64,000 nt of DNA from contig JAHCHY010000021.1 of assembly GCA_026129485.1 (NCBI GenBank), forward strand, positions 18,238 through 82,237. Direction: 5' to 3'. Source of the stretch: Cyclobacteriaceae bacterium. GTDB lineage: Bacteria > Bacteroidota > Bacteroidia > Cytophagales > Cyclobacteriaceae. The notes under the pieces are model-generated. The model was not told the origin of the DNA and ran no database searches. It saw only the letters and a program-made list of their open reading frames with translations. The position numbers were made by a program, and so were the translations under genes. Shown one piece after another: positions 1-9,159 of the stretch (its first letter is position 1; each line of letters opens with the position of its first letter).

Positions 1-177
1 ACCTATCGCGAAAGCAACACGCTCTATGGAACCGAACGCAATCTTCTGCTGGAGTTTGATGATGCTTCCGGCAAGCCGCTTTTGGCCCGATATAAGTTAA
101 CCGGAGTTCAAAAAATGGTTTTGAGCGATTCTGTTACATTTTCTGTTGAGGGTACCTTAGTACCGGGCATCTTCTGA
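1..177 (+). CDS. C-terminal end of an unknown protein (5' truncated)
   Basis: Frame 1 is open from the first base to a TGA at 175-177, giving 58 residues that end in LVPGIF. The piece alternates hydrophobic and polar residues, as a beta-rich domain would, but I recognise no family. The ABC exporter starts 16 bases downstream on the same strand, so the two may be co-transcribed. The start of the gene lies outside the window. Confidence 0.55.
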   Translation, partial: TYRESNTLYGTERNLLLEFDDASGKPLLARYKLTGVQKMVLSDSVTFSVEGTLVPGIF

Positions 178-193
178 CAGGCATCGATTTTCT

Positions 194-1981
194 ATGGCAA
201 AACGCAATCGTCAGGAGGACGGAGAGAAAAAACCACTCAATAAAGCCGGGATCAAAAAATTCCTCGGGGTGTTTCGTTTTGTGCTCCCCTACAAATGGAC
301 CTTCGCTATCGGATTGGCAGCGCTATCCCTGTCCAGCGGTGTTTTACTATCCTTCCCCTATCTCTCCGGAAAATTGTTAGATGTGGCCCAGGGTAAAGCC
401 GATTTCTATTTAACCACCATCAACCAGGTTGCATTGGCCATGATAGCCGTGCTGCTGATCCAGGGAGTGTTTTCGTTCCTGAGAGTATATACTTTCACCT
501 ATGTAAGCGAGCATGCGTTGGCCGACCTTCGCATGAAGCTGTACTCAAAAATTATCTGGCTGCCTTTACCCTTTTTTGACAACCGGAGAGTGGGTGAACT
601 GATGAGTCGCATTACATCGGATGTAAGCATTCTGTATGATACGTTTACGTTCACATTGGCAGAGTTGCTGCGGCAGATTTTAATCCTGGTAATCGGCATT
701 CCTTTGCTGGTTGTACTCTATCCCAGGTTAACAGTGTTTATGCTGCTCACATTCCCCGTGCTTATCCTTGCTGCACTCTTTTTTGGTAAGTTCATTCGCA
801 AGCTCTCCAAAAAAACACAGGATCAATTAGCCAATGCCAATGTAGTGGTGGAAGAAACTCTTCAATCTGTAACGGTAGTAAAAGCTTTCACCAACGAAAC
901 CTTTGAAATCAACCGGTATAAAAATTCGCTGGCCGATGTGATAAAAACAGCTATCCGAACCTCGCGCTACCGCGGAGCCTTTATTTCGTTTACAATCGTG
1001 GCTTTGTTTGGCGGTATTGTAGCGGTGGGTTGGTTCGGGGCCTCGCTGGTTCAGTCCGGTGAAGTACCGGTGGGTGCGCTTTTTTCATTTATCATTTACA
1101 CGGTTTTCATTGGTGGTTCAATTGCAGGCCTGGGCGATATTTACAGCCAGTTGCAAAAATCAGTAGGCGCTTCGGAGCGTATTCTTGAAATCCTGGAAAC
1201 TGCCGATGAAAAGCCGGGCATGGCGCCCGGTATAAAACTCAGCGGTAAAATTGTTTTCAATCAGGTACAGTTTGCCTACCCTGCCCGGCCTGATATCCAG
1301 GTTCTCAAAGGCATTCATGTTACCATCCGTCCGGGGCAAAAGGTGGCGCTTGTGGGCCCAAGTGGTTCCGGAAAATCCACAATAATCAACCTGCTGTTAC
1401 AATTCTATCAACCGGGTGGCGGAAGCATTGAGGTAGATGACCAACAGGTTACCCATTATAACCTTCATGCCTACCGCAGCAACTTTGGCGTGGTGCCACA
1501 GGAAGTTATTTTATTTGGCGGTACCATCCGTGAAAACATTGCCTATGGCAAACCCGGGGCTACTGAAGAAGAAATAATAACTGCGGCACAACGGGCCAAT
1601 GCATGGGAGTTTATTGAGAGCTTTCCGGAAGGAATAAACACGGCTGTGGGCGACCGGGGCGTGAAGCTTTCAGGAGGCCAAAGGCAACGCATCGCCATTG
1701 CGCGCGCTATTCTGAGAAACCCCGCCATCCTGGTACTGGATGAGGCCACCAGCTCGCTGGACGCACATTCGGAAAAGCTCGTGCAGGAAGCGCTTGAAAC
1801 CCTGATGCAAAACAGGACAACGTTAATTATTGCACATCGCCTCAGCACTATCCGGAAAGCCGATACTATCCTGGTGATTAAAGAGGGTGTAATTGCAGAG
1901 GCCGGCAGCCATGCCGAACTAAGTGCCCGGGATAATGGTATTTATAGTAACTTGCTCAAATTACAGGTGGACGCAAAATGA
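194..1981 (+). CDS. ABC exporter, fused membrane and ATPase domains (MsbA/BmrA-like half transporter)
   Basis: This 595-residue protein has the layout of a type IV ABC exporter half-transporter that works as a homodimer in the inner membrane. Residues about 30-315 hold the six-helix membrane domain. Residues about 345-590 hold the ATPase, with Walker A GPSGSGKS near 388, the signature LSGGQ near 492, Walker B ILVLDE near 513 and the H-loop IIAHR near 548. The length is normal for the family. The substrate cannot be read from sequence; lipid, peptide or drug export are all possible. The stop codon overlaps the start of the Fur-family gene (ATGA), so the two are translationally coupled. Confidence 0.9.
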   Translation: MAKRNRQEDGEKKPLNKAGIKKFLGVFRFVLPYKWTFAIGLAALSLSSGVLLSFPYLSGKLLDVAQGKADFYLTTINQVALAMIAVLLIQGVFSFLRVYTFTYVSEHALADLRMKLYSKIIWLPLPFFDNRRVGELMSRITSDVSILYDTFTFTLAELLRQILILVIGIPLLVVLYPRLTVFMLLTFPVLILAALFFGKFIRKLSKKTQDQLANANVVVEETLQSVTVVKAFTNETFEINRYKNSLADVIKTAIRTSRYRGAFISFTIVALFGGIVAVGWFGASLVQSGEVPVGALFSFIIYTVFIGGSIAGLGDIYSQLQKSVGASERILEILETADEKPGMAPGIKLSGKIVFNQVQFAYPARPDIQVLKGIHVTIRPGQKVALVGPSGSGKSTIINLLLQFYQPGGGSIEVDDQQVTHYNLHAYRSNFGVVPQEVILFGGTIRENIAYGKPGATEEEIITAAQRANAWEFIESFPEGINTAVGDRGVKLSGGQRQRIAIARAILRNPAILVLDEATSSLDAHSEKLVQEALETLMQNRTTLIIAHRLSTIRKADTILVIKEGVIAEAGSHAELSARDNGIYSNLLKLQVDAK

Positions 1982-2391
1982 ATTCCGGGGGTAAGATTCT
2001 GAAAGACTACCAGCTAAGAACAACCAATAGCCGCGAAGCTATTCTGGATTTGTTCCTTAAGAATGGCTTTGCGCTTTCATACTCGGATATTGAGCGTGAA
2101 ATAGCAGCTTCTTTTGACCGGGTTACCGTTTACCGAACCCTTAAAACCTTCCTGGACAAAGGCGTTATTCATAAAGTGCTGGATGATGAAGGTAGCTTAA
2201 AATATGCCCTTTGCAGTGAGCCTTGCTCAACACATGAGCACCACCACGAGCACGTGCACTTTAAATGCGAAAAGTGCGGGCAGACAAATTGCCTGGAATC
2301 CGTTACCATCCCCGAGGTTTCCTTGCCCAAAGGTTTTTCCGTTAAGGAGATGAACCTGCTGATACAGGGCCGGTGCGATAAATGTCAATAG
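1978..2391 (+). CDS. Fur-family metal-responsive repressor, possibly Zur-like
   Basis: 137 residues. An N-terminal winged helix (about 10-85) contains the family's RVTVYRTLKTF recognition-helix region. The C-terminal dimerisation domain carries a His-rich stretch (HEHHHEHVH, about 86-94), the CEKC pair at Cys97/Cys100 and a second pair CDKC at Cys133/Cys136, which are the expected structural zinc ligands. Fur-family proteins repress metal-uptake or stress genes when metal-bound. The His-rich loop hints at zinc sensing, but Fur, Zur and PerR cannot be separated safely by eye. It overlaps the ABC exporter by 4 bases. The paired operators near 13.0 and 15.5 kb are possible targets (inference). 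Confidence 0.85.
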   Translation: MNSGGKILKDYQLRTTNSREAILDLFLKNGFALSYSDIEREIAASFDRVTVYRTLKTFLDKGVIHKVLDDEGSLKYALCSEPCSTHEHHHEHVHFKCEKCGQTNCLESVTIPEVSLPKGFSVKEMNLLIQGRCDKCQ

Positions 2392-2440
2392 GCCGGAGGG
2401 TTCCCTTTTAGAGCCTGCCTGCATTAACAAACGGCCTCTT
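2390..2440 (+). terminator. Possible weak terminator after the Fur-family gene
   Basis: AGGCCG at 2390-2395 can pair with CGGCCT at 2432-2437, followed by a short T-rich run. The loop is long (36 bases) and the stem only 6 bp, so this is a weak candidate. It would separate the exporter-fur unit from terC. Confidence 0.25.
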
Positions 2441-2468
2441 TTGCAATTTGAATTAATTTGTAGCTTTG
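2440..2468 (+). promoter_or_regulatory. Bacteroidota-type promoter for terC
   Basis: TTTG at 2440-2443 and TAGCTTTG at 2461-2468 are separated by 17 bases. They match the -33 TTTG and -7 TAnnTTTG elements of the Bacteroidota sigma factor, with spacing at the lower end of the known range. Transcription would begin around 2474, just before the leader hairpin. Confidence 0.5.
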
Positions 2469-2478
2469 GCGTCTAATT

Positions 2479-2524
2479 AAGAGGTGATTACCTGCCCATT
2501 AGGACCGATAATCACCTCTTTTTT
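2479..2524 (+). promoter_or_regulatory. Leader hairpin with T-tract upstream of terC (attenuator-like)
   Basis: A perfect 12-bp inverted repeat (2479-2490 with 2509-2520) with an 18-base loop is followed by a T run at 2519-2524, the shape of an intrinsic terminator. It lies between the predicted promoter and the terC ATG at 2545, so it could act as an attenuator or metal-sensing leader. I could not recognise the conserved core of the yybP-ykoY manganese riboswitch, which often precedes terC-family genes. It could instead be a plain terminator. Confidence 0.45.
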
Positions 2525-2544
2525 AACCCCTAACCACCCGCTTA

Positions 2545-3561
2545 ATGTTGTGTTTTGATTTGTTTGGCTTAGATCTGACTGATGAGTCCTTTCTCTTTGG
2601 TGTTTTTGGCCTGATTATCCTGGTGTTCCTGCTTCTTGACCTGGGCATTTTCAATAAAACAGCACATAAGATATCTACCAAATCGGCTCTTTACCAATCC
2701 ATTTTCTGGGTATTTATCAGCACGGTTTTCGGTTACCTGATCTATGCTTTTGACGAAGAAAGCGGTGGCGCTAACGGGGCCTTCGAATATTTCTCGGCTT
2801 ACCTCACCGAGTACGCCCTTTCTGTAGACAACATCTTTGTAATCCTCCTTATCCTGAAATACTTCAAAGTAAAAGAGGAGTACTACCATAAAATTTTGTT
2901 TTGGGGCATCCTCGGGGCTGTTTTCTTCCGCGGCATTTTCATTTTTGTTGGCGCTATCCTCATTCACCACTTTCACTTCATCCTGTATATATTCGGAGTG
3001 TTCCTGATTTATTCGGGTATCAAAATTTACTTTGAAGACAGCGATGAAAAGATCGATCCCGAAAAGAATCCGATCTTAAAATTCTGCCGCAAGTATTTGC
3101 CCATTACCAAAGATGAAATGGGGGGTAAGTTTGTTACACGGGTGGATGGCAAGCTGATGTTTACCCCGCTGTTCCTGGTTATTGTATTAATTGAAACAAC
3201 CGACCTGATTTTTGCAGTCGACTCAATCCCGGCAGCATTTGCCATTACAACCAACGAGTTTATTATTTATACGTCCAACATTTTTGCCGTAATGGGATTA
3301 CGCGCCATGTTCTTCCTGCTTTCGGGGATAATAGACAAGTTTTACCTGTTGCAGAAAGGCTTGTCCATCATCCTGTTTTTTATAGGAGCCAAAATGTTAC
3401 TGGAAATCGGTAAGGATTATGATTTTATTCCGAAGGTGCTTACCGACATGCCACCCACCATTTCGTTTATTATCATCCTGGTAACACTTACGCTTTCCAT
3501 TGTATTCTCTATTCTCATTCCTAAAAAGCAGGATGAATCGAAAGAGCTGAAAGAGGATTAG
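2545..3561 (+). CDS. TerC-family integral membrane protein
   Basis: 338 residues with about eight or nine hydrophobic helices. Family hallmarks are visible: the acidic transmembrane sequence EYALSVDNIFVILLI near residues 88-102 and IETTDLIFAVDSIPAAFAIT near 217-236, whose Asp and Glu residues are thought to handle divalent metal ions. TerC/Alx proteins are linked to manganese export and metallation of secreted proteins, and to tellurite resistance in some operons. The length fits the longer TerC (TIGR03718-like) subfamily. It is transcribed alone, behind a leader hairpin, and converges on the LETM1-like gene 8 bases away. Confidence 0.88.
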   Translation: MLCFDLFGLDLTDESFLFGVFGLIILVFLLLDLGIFNKTAHKISTKSALYQSIFWVFISTVFGYLIYAFDEESGGANGAFEYFSAYLTEYALSVDNIFVILLILKYFKVKEEYYHKILFWGILGAVFFRGIFIFVGAILIHHFHFILYIFGVFLIYSGIKIYFEDSDEKIDPEKNPILKFCRKYLPITKDEMGGKFVTRVDGKLMFTPLFLVIVLIETTDLIFAVDSIPAAFAITTNEFIIYTSNIFAVMGLRAMFFLLSGIIDKFYLLQKGLSIILFFIGAKMLLEIGKDYDFIPKVLTDMPPTISFIIILVTLTLSIVFSILIPKKQDESKELKED

Positions 3562-3569
3562 GATGCTGA

Positions 3570-4832
3570 TCAGGCTACCTGGGCAAAGAAATCCTGGGGC
3601 AGGATTTTCATGAGCATGGGTAGCGTAAGAAACTTCTGCGGAAGCGATATGATCACGAACGAAGGAATGATTTTTAATACCGCAACAAGCAATTCCTGCA
3701 TGCGCAGCTTTTCCGTTTCATTCAATTCCTGCGCGCGGGCTTTGCGCAGTAATTCCATCAGCTCCTTGCTCTCCTGAACTTCCTTAAGCAAGCGATTTTT
3801 ATGACTGCTGGTAACCCTCGCCATACGCTGGATAAACTGCTCACTCACCTGGTTAAAGTCCTGCTTGTTCTGCAGGTAGTTCAACTTTTCCCAATGCTCC
3901 AGCACAAATCCTTCTATGGCCAGCATACTGTGATCCAGGTCTTCTTCTGCAAAACCAAGATATTTACACAACTCTTTCAGAAATAATACCTCAGAATCCT
4001 CCACACGCTTGTCGGCCCAGATGGTAAGGATGGCTATCTCCAGGAAATACTTTTTCAGTATCCATGAATTGTTGGTTGGCAGGTTGATCTCCTCCATTAC
4101 AATACCCTGATCGAAAATCTGCTTAGCTTCCCGCTTTTTGTCCAATGGCAATTCCGTGCTCTGAAGGAAGAACTCCAGCAGCCTGCGTTCTTCGTATTCA
4201 ATGGTGGAGTTGGCATGTGCCGCGCACGCTATCACTTTTACCACGGAGAACCGAAGCTCTTCCCGTTCATATTTAAAGAAGTCTGAAACGATCCTGTCGG
4301 CATTGGTGTGAATCCACTGGCCGAAAATGAATACATCCAGAAACAACAAGCTGTTATGGAATAGCTGAACCCAGAAGTTGGTATCAAACTCCGTTGTGCG
4401 GGCAATACGTTTATCTAAGATTTTTTCCGCTACTTCCAGTGGCGATTTTCGCTTGCCAAAAAAGCTTTTGGACGGTGTTTCCAGTTCCGGAAAAATGTTG
4501 TTGTAAAAGTTTCCGATGCTTTCCAGTGTTTTCACAATCACTTTTGAAAGATCTTCCGGGGACTGGATGTTCTTGTTATGAAACAAAAGCGCACTGCTGA
4601 TCAGGCTCTCGGCCAACAGAATTTTCATCCTGTCTTTCTCATCCCAATTGTTGGAATCGGGTAAACCGGGCATCCCGACCGGCTGTCCATACATGATTCC
4701 GGTTGGTTGAATTACACGATACAACGACTGCTCAGGATGATGCGCAATTTTCGCTTCTCCCGTAAGGTCTTTAAGCAAGACCTGCCTGAATTCCAGGTAT
4801 TCTTTTAGCCAGCCCTTTTCGCCAGGGTTCAT
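3570..4832 (-). CDS. LETM1/TerB-like protein (LETM1-related biofilm-associated type)
   Basis: 420 residues, no signal peptide. A central helical stretch (about 195-310) with FSVVKVIACAAHANSTIEYEERRLLEFFL resembles a TerB-type domain. The C-terminal 60 residues contain the pattern LRKARAQELNETEK followed by IIPSFVIISLPQKFLTLPML, which resembles the ribosome-binding-like domain of LETM1 proteins. Similar Bacteroidota proteins are annotated as LETM1-related biofilm-associated proteins; their biochemical role is unknown to me. The gene stands alone between terC (convergent) and purE. Confidence is good for the family resemblance and low for any function. Confidence 0.65.
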   Translation of the reverse strand: MNPGEKGWLKEYLEFRQVLLKDLTGEAKIAHHPEQSLYRVIQPTGIMYGQPVGMPGLPDSNNWDEKDRMKILLAESLISSALLFHNKNIQSPEDLSKVIVKTLESIGNFYNNIFPELETPSKSFFGKRKSPLEVAEKILDKRIARTTEFDTNFWVQLFHNSLLFLDVFIFGQWIHTNADRIVSDFFKYEREELRFSVVKVIACAAHANSTIEYEERRLLEFFLQSTELPLDKKREAKQIFDQGIVMEEINLPTNNSWILKKYFLEIAILTIWADKRVEDSEVLFLKELCKYLGFAEEDLDHSMLAIEGFVLEHWEKLNYLQNKQDFNQVSEQFIQRMARVTSSHKNRLLKEVQESKELMELLRKARAQELNETEKLRMQELLVAVLKIIPSFVIISLPQKFLTLPMLMKILPQDFFAQVA

Positions 4833-4902
4833 GAATAAGGTTAAAAGGTAAATTTGCTATAAATTTTTCATTTTTTTAAGCAAAAACCTTACATGGTTCG
4901 CT

Positions 4903-5415
4903 TCATTGAAGGTCTTTCCAGCCTTTTTTTTCGATTGTCCGGAATGAATCTTCCACTTTTTTGCGCAGGCTTCTTTTAAATGCCTCAAGCTTTTTTGCCA
5001 GTGGCTTGCTTTCGGTGGCCAGGATCTGCGCAGCCAAAATGCCTGCATTGCGGGCTCCGTTCAGGGCAACGGTTGCTACCGGCACTCCGGATGGCATTTG
5101 CAGGATGGAAAGCACCGAGTCCCAACCATCAATTGAGTTGGATGATTTTACCGGCACACCGATAACCGGAAGCGTGGTAAACGAAGCTATCATGCCCGGC
5201 AAATGTGCGGCTCCGCCAGCCCCGGCTATAATCACTTTTAAACCCCTGCTTCGCGCTGAGTTCGCATAGTCGGCCATGCGTTGTGGTGTACGGTGCGCAG
5301 AAACTACGGTGAGCTCGAATGGTATGCCCAGCTCTTCCAGGAATTCTGCGGCCTCTTTCATGATCTTCAGATCAGACTGGCTTCCCATTATGATTCCCAC
5401 AACCGGTTTGCTCAT
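4903..5415 (-). CDS. purE: 5-(carboxyamino)imidazole ribonucleotide mutase
   Basis: 170 residues. PurE converts N5-CAIR to CAIR in de novo purine synthesis and acts as an octamer in the cytoplasm. Visible motifs are GIIMGSQSD near the N terminus (nucleotide phosphate binding), SAHRTPQRM near 40-48 with the catalytic His, and the glycine-rich [17 protein letters not shown]. The length is typical of class I PurE. Its start overlaps the purK stop by 4 bases, so it is the second gene of a purK-purE operon. Confidence 0.96.
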   Translation of the reverse strand: MSKPVVGIIMGSQSDLKIMKEAAEFLEELGIPFELTVVSAHRTPQRMADYANSARSRGLKVIIAGAGGAAHLPGMIASFTTLPVIGVPVKSSNSIDGWDSVLSILQMPSGVPVATVALNGARNAGILAAQILATESKPLAKKLEAFKRSLRKKVEDSFRTIEKKGWKDLQ

Positions 5416-6548
5416 GCTTTTACTTTAAGGGTTTCTTTTACAAAGTTGGCTTTCTTTTTTAAACTATTCAGGTCTGCATCTACAATTGTAACATGGCCCA
5501 TCTTACGAAATGGCTTGGTGGTCTTTTTACCGTAGAGATGAACATGTACGCCTGCTGTTTTCAGGACCTCCCCTAATCCTTCATAGCGGGCGTTTCCGGC
5601 ATAGCCTTCTTCGCCTAAAAGATTGACCATAGCGCTGGGCGCTGTTAACTGTGTGCTTCCAGCCGGCAAACCAAGAATTGCCCTTAAATGCTGTTCGTAC
5701 TGCGAGGTTACGTTACCTTCAATGGTCTGGTGCCCGCTATTGTGCGGACGCGGGGCAACCTCATTTACCAGAACTTCTCCATTATGGGTTACAAACATTT
5801 CCACGGCCAGCAAGCCAACCATATCGAGGCGGGCAATAACTTTTCTTGCAATCGCTTCTGCCTCGCTGGCAATGCTTTCGGCAAGTTGTGCCGGAGAAAA
5901 TAGATATTCTACCAGATTAGCTTCCGGGTGAAACACCATCTCCACAGCCGGATAAGCAGACACTTCTCCTCCTGCATTTCGCGATACAATCACCGCTATC
6001 TCTTTTTGAAACGGAATCCATTTTTCAAGTAAGCCGGGTGCATCAAATGCTTTTGAAAAATCTGCCCGGGTTTTGATTACCTGGACACCCCGGCCATCAT
6101 AGCCTTCCTTGCCCAGCTTGTTTACTGCCGGAAGAAAATCCGGATGCCCGGCAACATCTTCGCGGCTATTAACCAGGACAAAAGGTGCTGTTGGAATTTG
6201 ATTATCGGCAAAAAATTGTTTCTGAACACGCTTGTCCTGGATCAGCTCGATTACGGCCGGCTGCGGAAAAACTTTCTTCCCGGCCTTTTCAAGATCGGCA
6301 AGCGCGCGGATATTTACGTTCTCAATTTCGATCGTGAGGATGTCGCAATCTTTCCCAAAGTCCATTACTGCCTGGTAGTCGGTAAGCTTGCCAACCGTAA
6401 ATCTCGACAACCCGGCACAGGGCGCCTGCGGATCGGGATCCAATACCCGAAAGTTGAGATCAAGATTAATACCGGCCTGTATAAGCATGCGGCCCAACTG
6501 GCCTCCGCCTAAAACGCCAATTGTAAAATCAGGATTGAATGCTGCCAT
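5412..6548 (-). CDS. purK: N5-carboxyaminoimidazole ribonucleotide synthase
   Basis: 378 residues from the ATG at 6548. PurK is an ATP-grasp enzyme that makes N5-CAIR from AIR, bicarbonate and ATP, feeding PurE directly. Motifs: [12 protein letters not shown] at the N terminus, [15 protein letters not shown] in the ATP-grasp centre, and [20 protein letters not shown] near the metal and substrate site. The frame stays open to a TTG at 6560, but the ATG is preferred because a -7 promoter box occupies 6558-6565. The operon is transcribed leftward and overlaps purE by 4 bases. Confidence 0.96.
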   Translation of the reverse strand: MAAFNPDFTIGVLGGGQLGRMLIQAGINLDLNFRVLDPDPQAPCAGLSRFTVGKLTDYQAVMDFGKDCDILTIEIENVNIRALADLEKAGKKVFPQPAVIELIQDKRVQKQFFADNQIPTAPFVLVNSREDVAGHPDFLPAVNKLGKEGYDGRGVQVIKTRADFSKAFDAPGLLEKWIPFQKEIAVIVSRNAGGEVSAYPAVEMVFHPEANLVEYLFSPAQLAESIASEAEAIARKVIARLDMVGLLAVEMFVTHNGEVLVNEVAPRPHNSGHQTIEGNVTSQYEQHLRAILGLPAGSTQLTAPSAMVNLLGEEGYAGNARYEGLGEVLKTAGVHVHLYGKKTTKPFRKMGHVTIVDADLNSLKKKANFVKETLKVKA

Positions 6549-6557
6549 GAATGGCTG

Positions 6558-6588
6558 CAAAAATACAGGTTACCTGCGGTAGTTCAAG
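6558..6588 (-). promoter_or_regulatory. Promoter of the purK-purE operon, very close to the start codon
   Basis: On the minus strand TATTTTTG (6565 to 6558) matches TAnnTTTG, and CTTG (6588 to 6585) lies 19 bases upstream in the -33 position. Only 9 bases separate the -7 box from the purK ATG at 6548, so the transcript would be nearly leaderless. Confidence 0.5.
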
Positions 6589-6590
6589 AA

Positions 6591-6974
6591 TTAATAATCG
6601 GTGAGGGCCTGGGCGCGGGCTACCACATCATTAAATTCTATGCCTGCGCTTTTAATGGTGTACAGCAACAACCGGACTTCTTTAATATGCACACGCCCAT
6701 CTATTTCCGACATTTTGTAGAGGTGAACAAATGCATTCAGTTTTTCTTCTTCTGTGCAATTATTCATCAGCTCTATTCCTTCGCGGTAAATATCGCGTTC
6801 TCTTTTACTTCTTACTGTTTCTTCAAATGTTTTGAAATCCTGGTCGCTGATTGATTCCTTAATCCTGATTTTGGCCAGGGCCTGGTATTCTTTCGCATCA
6901 ATTATTCCATCGGCACTTATAAGCAGGTGTGCCAGATATAACAAACCTAATTGCGAATTACTAATGGCGTTCAT
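6591..6974 (-). CDS. Small TerB-like (tellurite-resistance family) helical protein
   Basis: 127 residues, cytoplasmic, helical. It begins ISNSQLGLLYLAHLLISADGIIDAKEY and later has LNAFVHLYKMSEIDGRVHIKEVRLL. These are two copies of the DG-containing acidic turn followed by a helix that is typical of TerB domains. TerB proteins bind metal at acidic sites, but the cellular role of stand-alone versions is unclear. It lies between purK and feoB on the same strand with gaps of 42 and 67 bases, and may be separately transcribed. Confidence 0.6.
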   Translation of the reverse strand: MNAISNSQLGLLYLAHLLISADGIIDAKEYQALAKIRIKESISDQDFKTFEETVRSKRERDIYREGIELMNNCTEEEKLNAFVHLYKMSEIDGRVHIKEVRLLLYTIKSAGIEFNDVVARAQALTDY

Positions 6975-7041
6975 ACAGGTGTCGGCTCGAAATATAACGA
7001 GAATTATTACCCGTTAAGCAGAACACTTGCCAAATGTAAGA

Positions 7042-9156
7042 TTATACTAAACTTTGATAAATAATGAAGGCCGAAACGTAGGCGAGTACGGTCATATATA
7101 CCAACTGTATCAGGGGCCATTTCCAGCCTTTGGTTTCGCGTTTTACCACAGCCAGTGTGCTCATACACTGCATGGCAAACGTATAAAAAACAAGAAGCGA
7201 AAGACCCACTGCCGGAGTATACCGTGCACCCCCGGTTTTGGGATTTATTTCAGACCGCAGTCTGCCTTTTATGGTTTGTTCATCTTCTGTGCCTCCCAAA
7301 CTGTAGATGGTTGCAATGGTGCTAACGAAAACTTCGCGCGCAGCAAAAGAGGTTACCAGCGCAATCCCTATTTTCCAGTCATAGCCCAAAGGTTCAATCA
7401 CCGGCTCCAGCGTTTTACCGATAATGCCGGCATAGGAATGCTCCAGCTTGTAAGAGGCAACCCGTGCCTCAAGCTCTTCCTCACTTAACTCAACCTCGCT
7501 GGCCTCGCTTTTAACAACTTCTTCTGCGCGGGTCATGGCATCGCCCGGGCCATAGCTGGCGAGTACCCACAGCACAATAGATATGGCCAGTATTACCTTG
7601 CCTGCTTCAAACACAAACGACTTTGTCTTTTCGATAATGGTATATCCTACGTTGCTCCACTTCGGCCTGCGGTAGGTTGGCATCTCCATAATTAAATAGC
7701 TGCGCTCCCGGGTTTTAATAATGAACTTTAAAACAAAGGCGGAAATCAATGCAGCAAAAAATCCCAACAGGTAAAGCCCCATCAGCACCAGGCCCTGATA
7801 ATTGAAAAACCCAAACAGCTTATCATCGGGGATAATTAAGGCGACCAGGATGGTGTACACCGGTAATCGGGCCGAGCAGCTCATAAACGGAGTTACAAAA
7901 ATTGTTATAAGCCTGTCTTTCCAGTTTTCAATAGTGCGGGTAGCCATAATAGCCGGAATGGCGCACGCCAGGCCCGATATCAGCGGAACAACACTTTTAC
8001 CATTCAGTCCGAACTTGCGCATGAGCTTGTCCATCAGGAAAACCACGCGTGCCATATAGCCGCTTTCTTCCAGTATGGAAATACAGGCAAACAGGATTGC
8101 GATTTGCGGAATGAAAATTACGATGCCGCCAATGCCCGGAATTATGCCTTGCGTAACCAGATCAAAAAAGGGGCCGTCAGGAAAATGCTCATCCAATACA
8201 TTGCTCAGTTGAGCAAACGTGTTGTCGATAAAATCCATCGGTATCTGCGCCCATGCAAAAATGGCCTGGAAGATGAGGAGCAATACAGAAAAGAAAATCA
8301 GGTAACCCCAGACTTTATGCGTAAGTACTTTATCAATGCGGTAAGAGAATTTTTTCCATTCCGGATCGGATGATTTCAGCGTAACTTTATTCAGCAAATC
8401 CTGGATAAACCCATAACGCATTACCGTTTCTGCACCCTGATATTTATGCTGAAAGAAGCTGGACGCTTTTGCGCTTTCAGAGATATACGTTTTCTCTTCA
8501 GACGAAAGAAAAGAAAGATTATCGGTTTGCTGCAAAAACTGGTAGGCCTGGTAGGGCGTTGCCAGGTTAAACTTCTGCTGAATGTCGTTCACCAGCAGTT
8601 CAAGCTCTTTGCCTGTTTTGTAAATCGTTTTGGATGAAGCCTTAAAACGGGTTGCCAGTAATTTCCTGAGCTCTGCCACACCTTGCCCGGTGCGTGCGTT
8701 TATCATTACCACAGGTAGATCCAGCGCAGCCGCCAATGCCTGCACATCTATATTTTGCCCCGACTTTGCTGCCAGGTCCATCATGTTTAAAGCCAGCACG
8801 GTGGGTATCTGCAAATCAATTAGCTGGGTTAGCAGCAGCATGCTGTTTTTAAGATTGGTGGCATCGGCTACCAGCACAACGCAATCCGGGTAGTGCGCTC
8901 CGTTTCGGTTGGTGAGAATATCCGTTACGATTTTTTCATCAACTGTGCGCGGATACAAGCTGTAAATGCCCGGAAGATCCATGACCTGGGCCATTGTATC
9001 GTCATCAAGCTGACAACTTCCGGTACGCTTGTCAACCGTTATTCCCGGAAAGTTTCCGATCCGCTGATTAAGACCTGTGAGTAAGTTAAACAGTGACGAC
9101 TTACCTGCATTTGGCTTGCCTGCCAGTGCTATGCGCAAGGTTTTGGAGGCGGCCAT
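7042..9156 (-). CDS. feoB: Ferrous iron transport protein B
   Basis: 704 residues. FeoB imports Fe2+ across the inner membrane. The cytoplasmic G domain (about 5-165) has G1 GKPNAGKSS, G3 MDLPGIYSLYP, and NMMD as the G4 box. The membrane part (about 280-700) carries two Gate regions, with GLACAIPAIMATRTIENWKDR and MSCSARLPVYTILVAL, and the C-terminal AMQCMSTLAVVKRE motif containing conserved Cys. The size is normal for FeoB. It follows feoA with a 3-base gap. There is no feoC in this locus. Confidence 0.97.
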   Translation of the reverse strand: MAASKTLRIALAGKPNAGKSSLFNLLTGLNQRIGNFPGITVDKRTGSCQLDDDTMAQVMDLPGIYSLYPRTVDEKIVTDILTNRNGAHYPDCVVLVADATNLKNSMLLLTQLIDLQIPTVLALNMMDLAAKSGQNIDVQALAAALDLPVVMINARTGQGVAELRKLLATRFKASSKTIYKTGKELELLVNDIQQKFNLATPYQAYQFLQQTDNLSFLSSEEKTYISESAKASSFFQHKYQGAETVMRYGFIQDLLNKVTLKSSDPEWKKFSYRIDKVLTHKVWGYLIFFSVLLLIFQAIFAWAQIPMDFIDNTFAQLSNVLDEHFPDGPFFDLVTQGIIPGIGGIVIFIPQIAILFACISILEESGYMARVVFLMDKLMRKFGLNGKSVVPLISGLACAIPAIMATRTIENWKDRLITIFVTPFMSCSARLPVYTILVALIIPDDKLFGFFNYQGLVLMGLYLLGFFAALISAFVLKFIIKTRERSYLIMEMPTYRRPKWSNVGYTIIEKTKSFVFEAGKVILAISIVLWVLASYGPGDAMTRAEEVVKSEASEVELSEEELEARVASYKLEHSYAGIIGKTLEPVIEPLGYDWKIGIALVTSFAAREVFVSTIATIYSLGGTEDEQTIKGRLRSEINPKTGGARYTPAVGLSLLVFYTFAMQCMSTLAVVKRETKGWKWPLIQLVYMTVLAYVSAFIIYQSLV

Positions 9157-9159
9157 TTT

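Noticed and set aside
2461-2524. yybP-ykoY manganese riboswitch before terC
   Set aside because: Gene context fits, but the conserved core and multi-branch layout are not present; only a simple hairpin is seen.
6575-6595. 15-base match between the purK upstream region and 36318-36332 (GTAGTTCAAGAATTA)
   Set aside because: A match of this length is expected once or twice by chance in a window of this size, and nothing else links the places.
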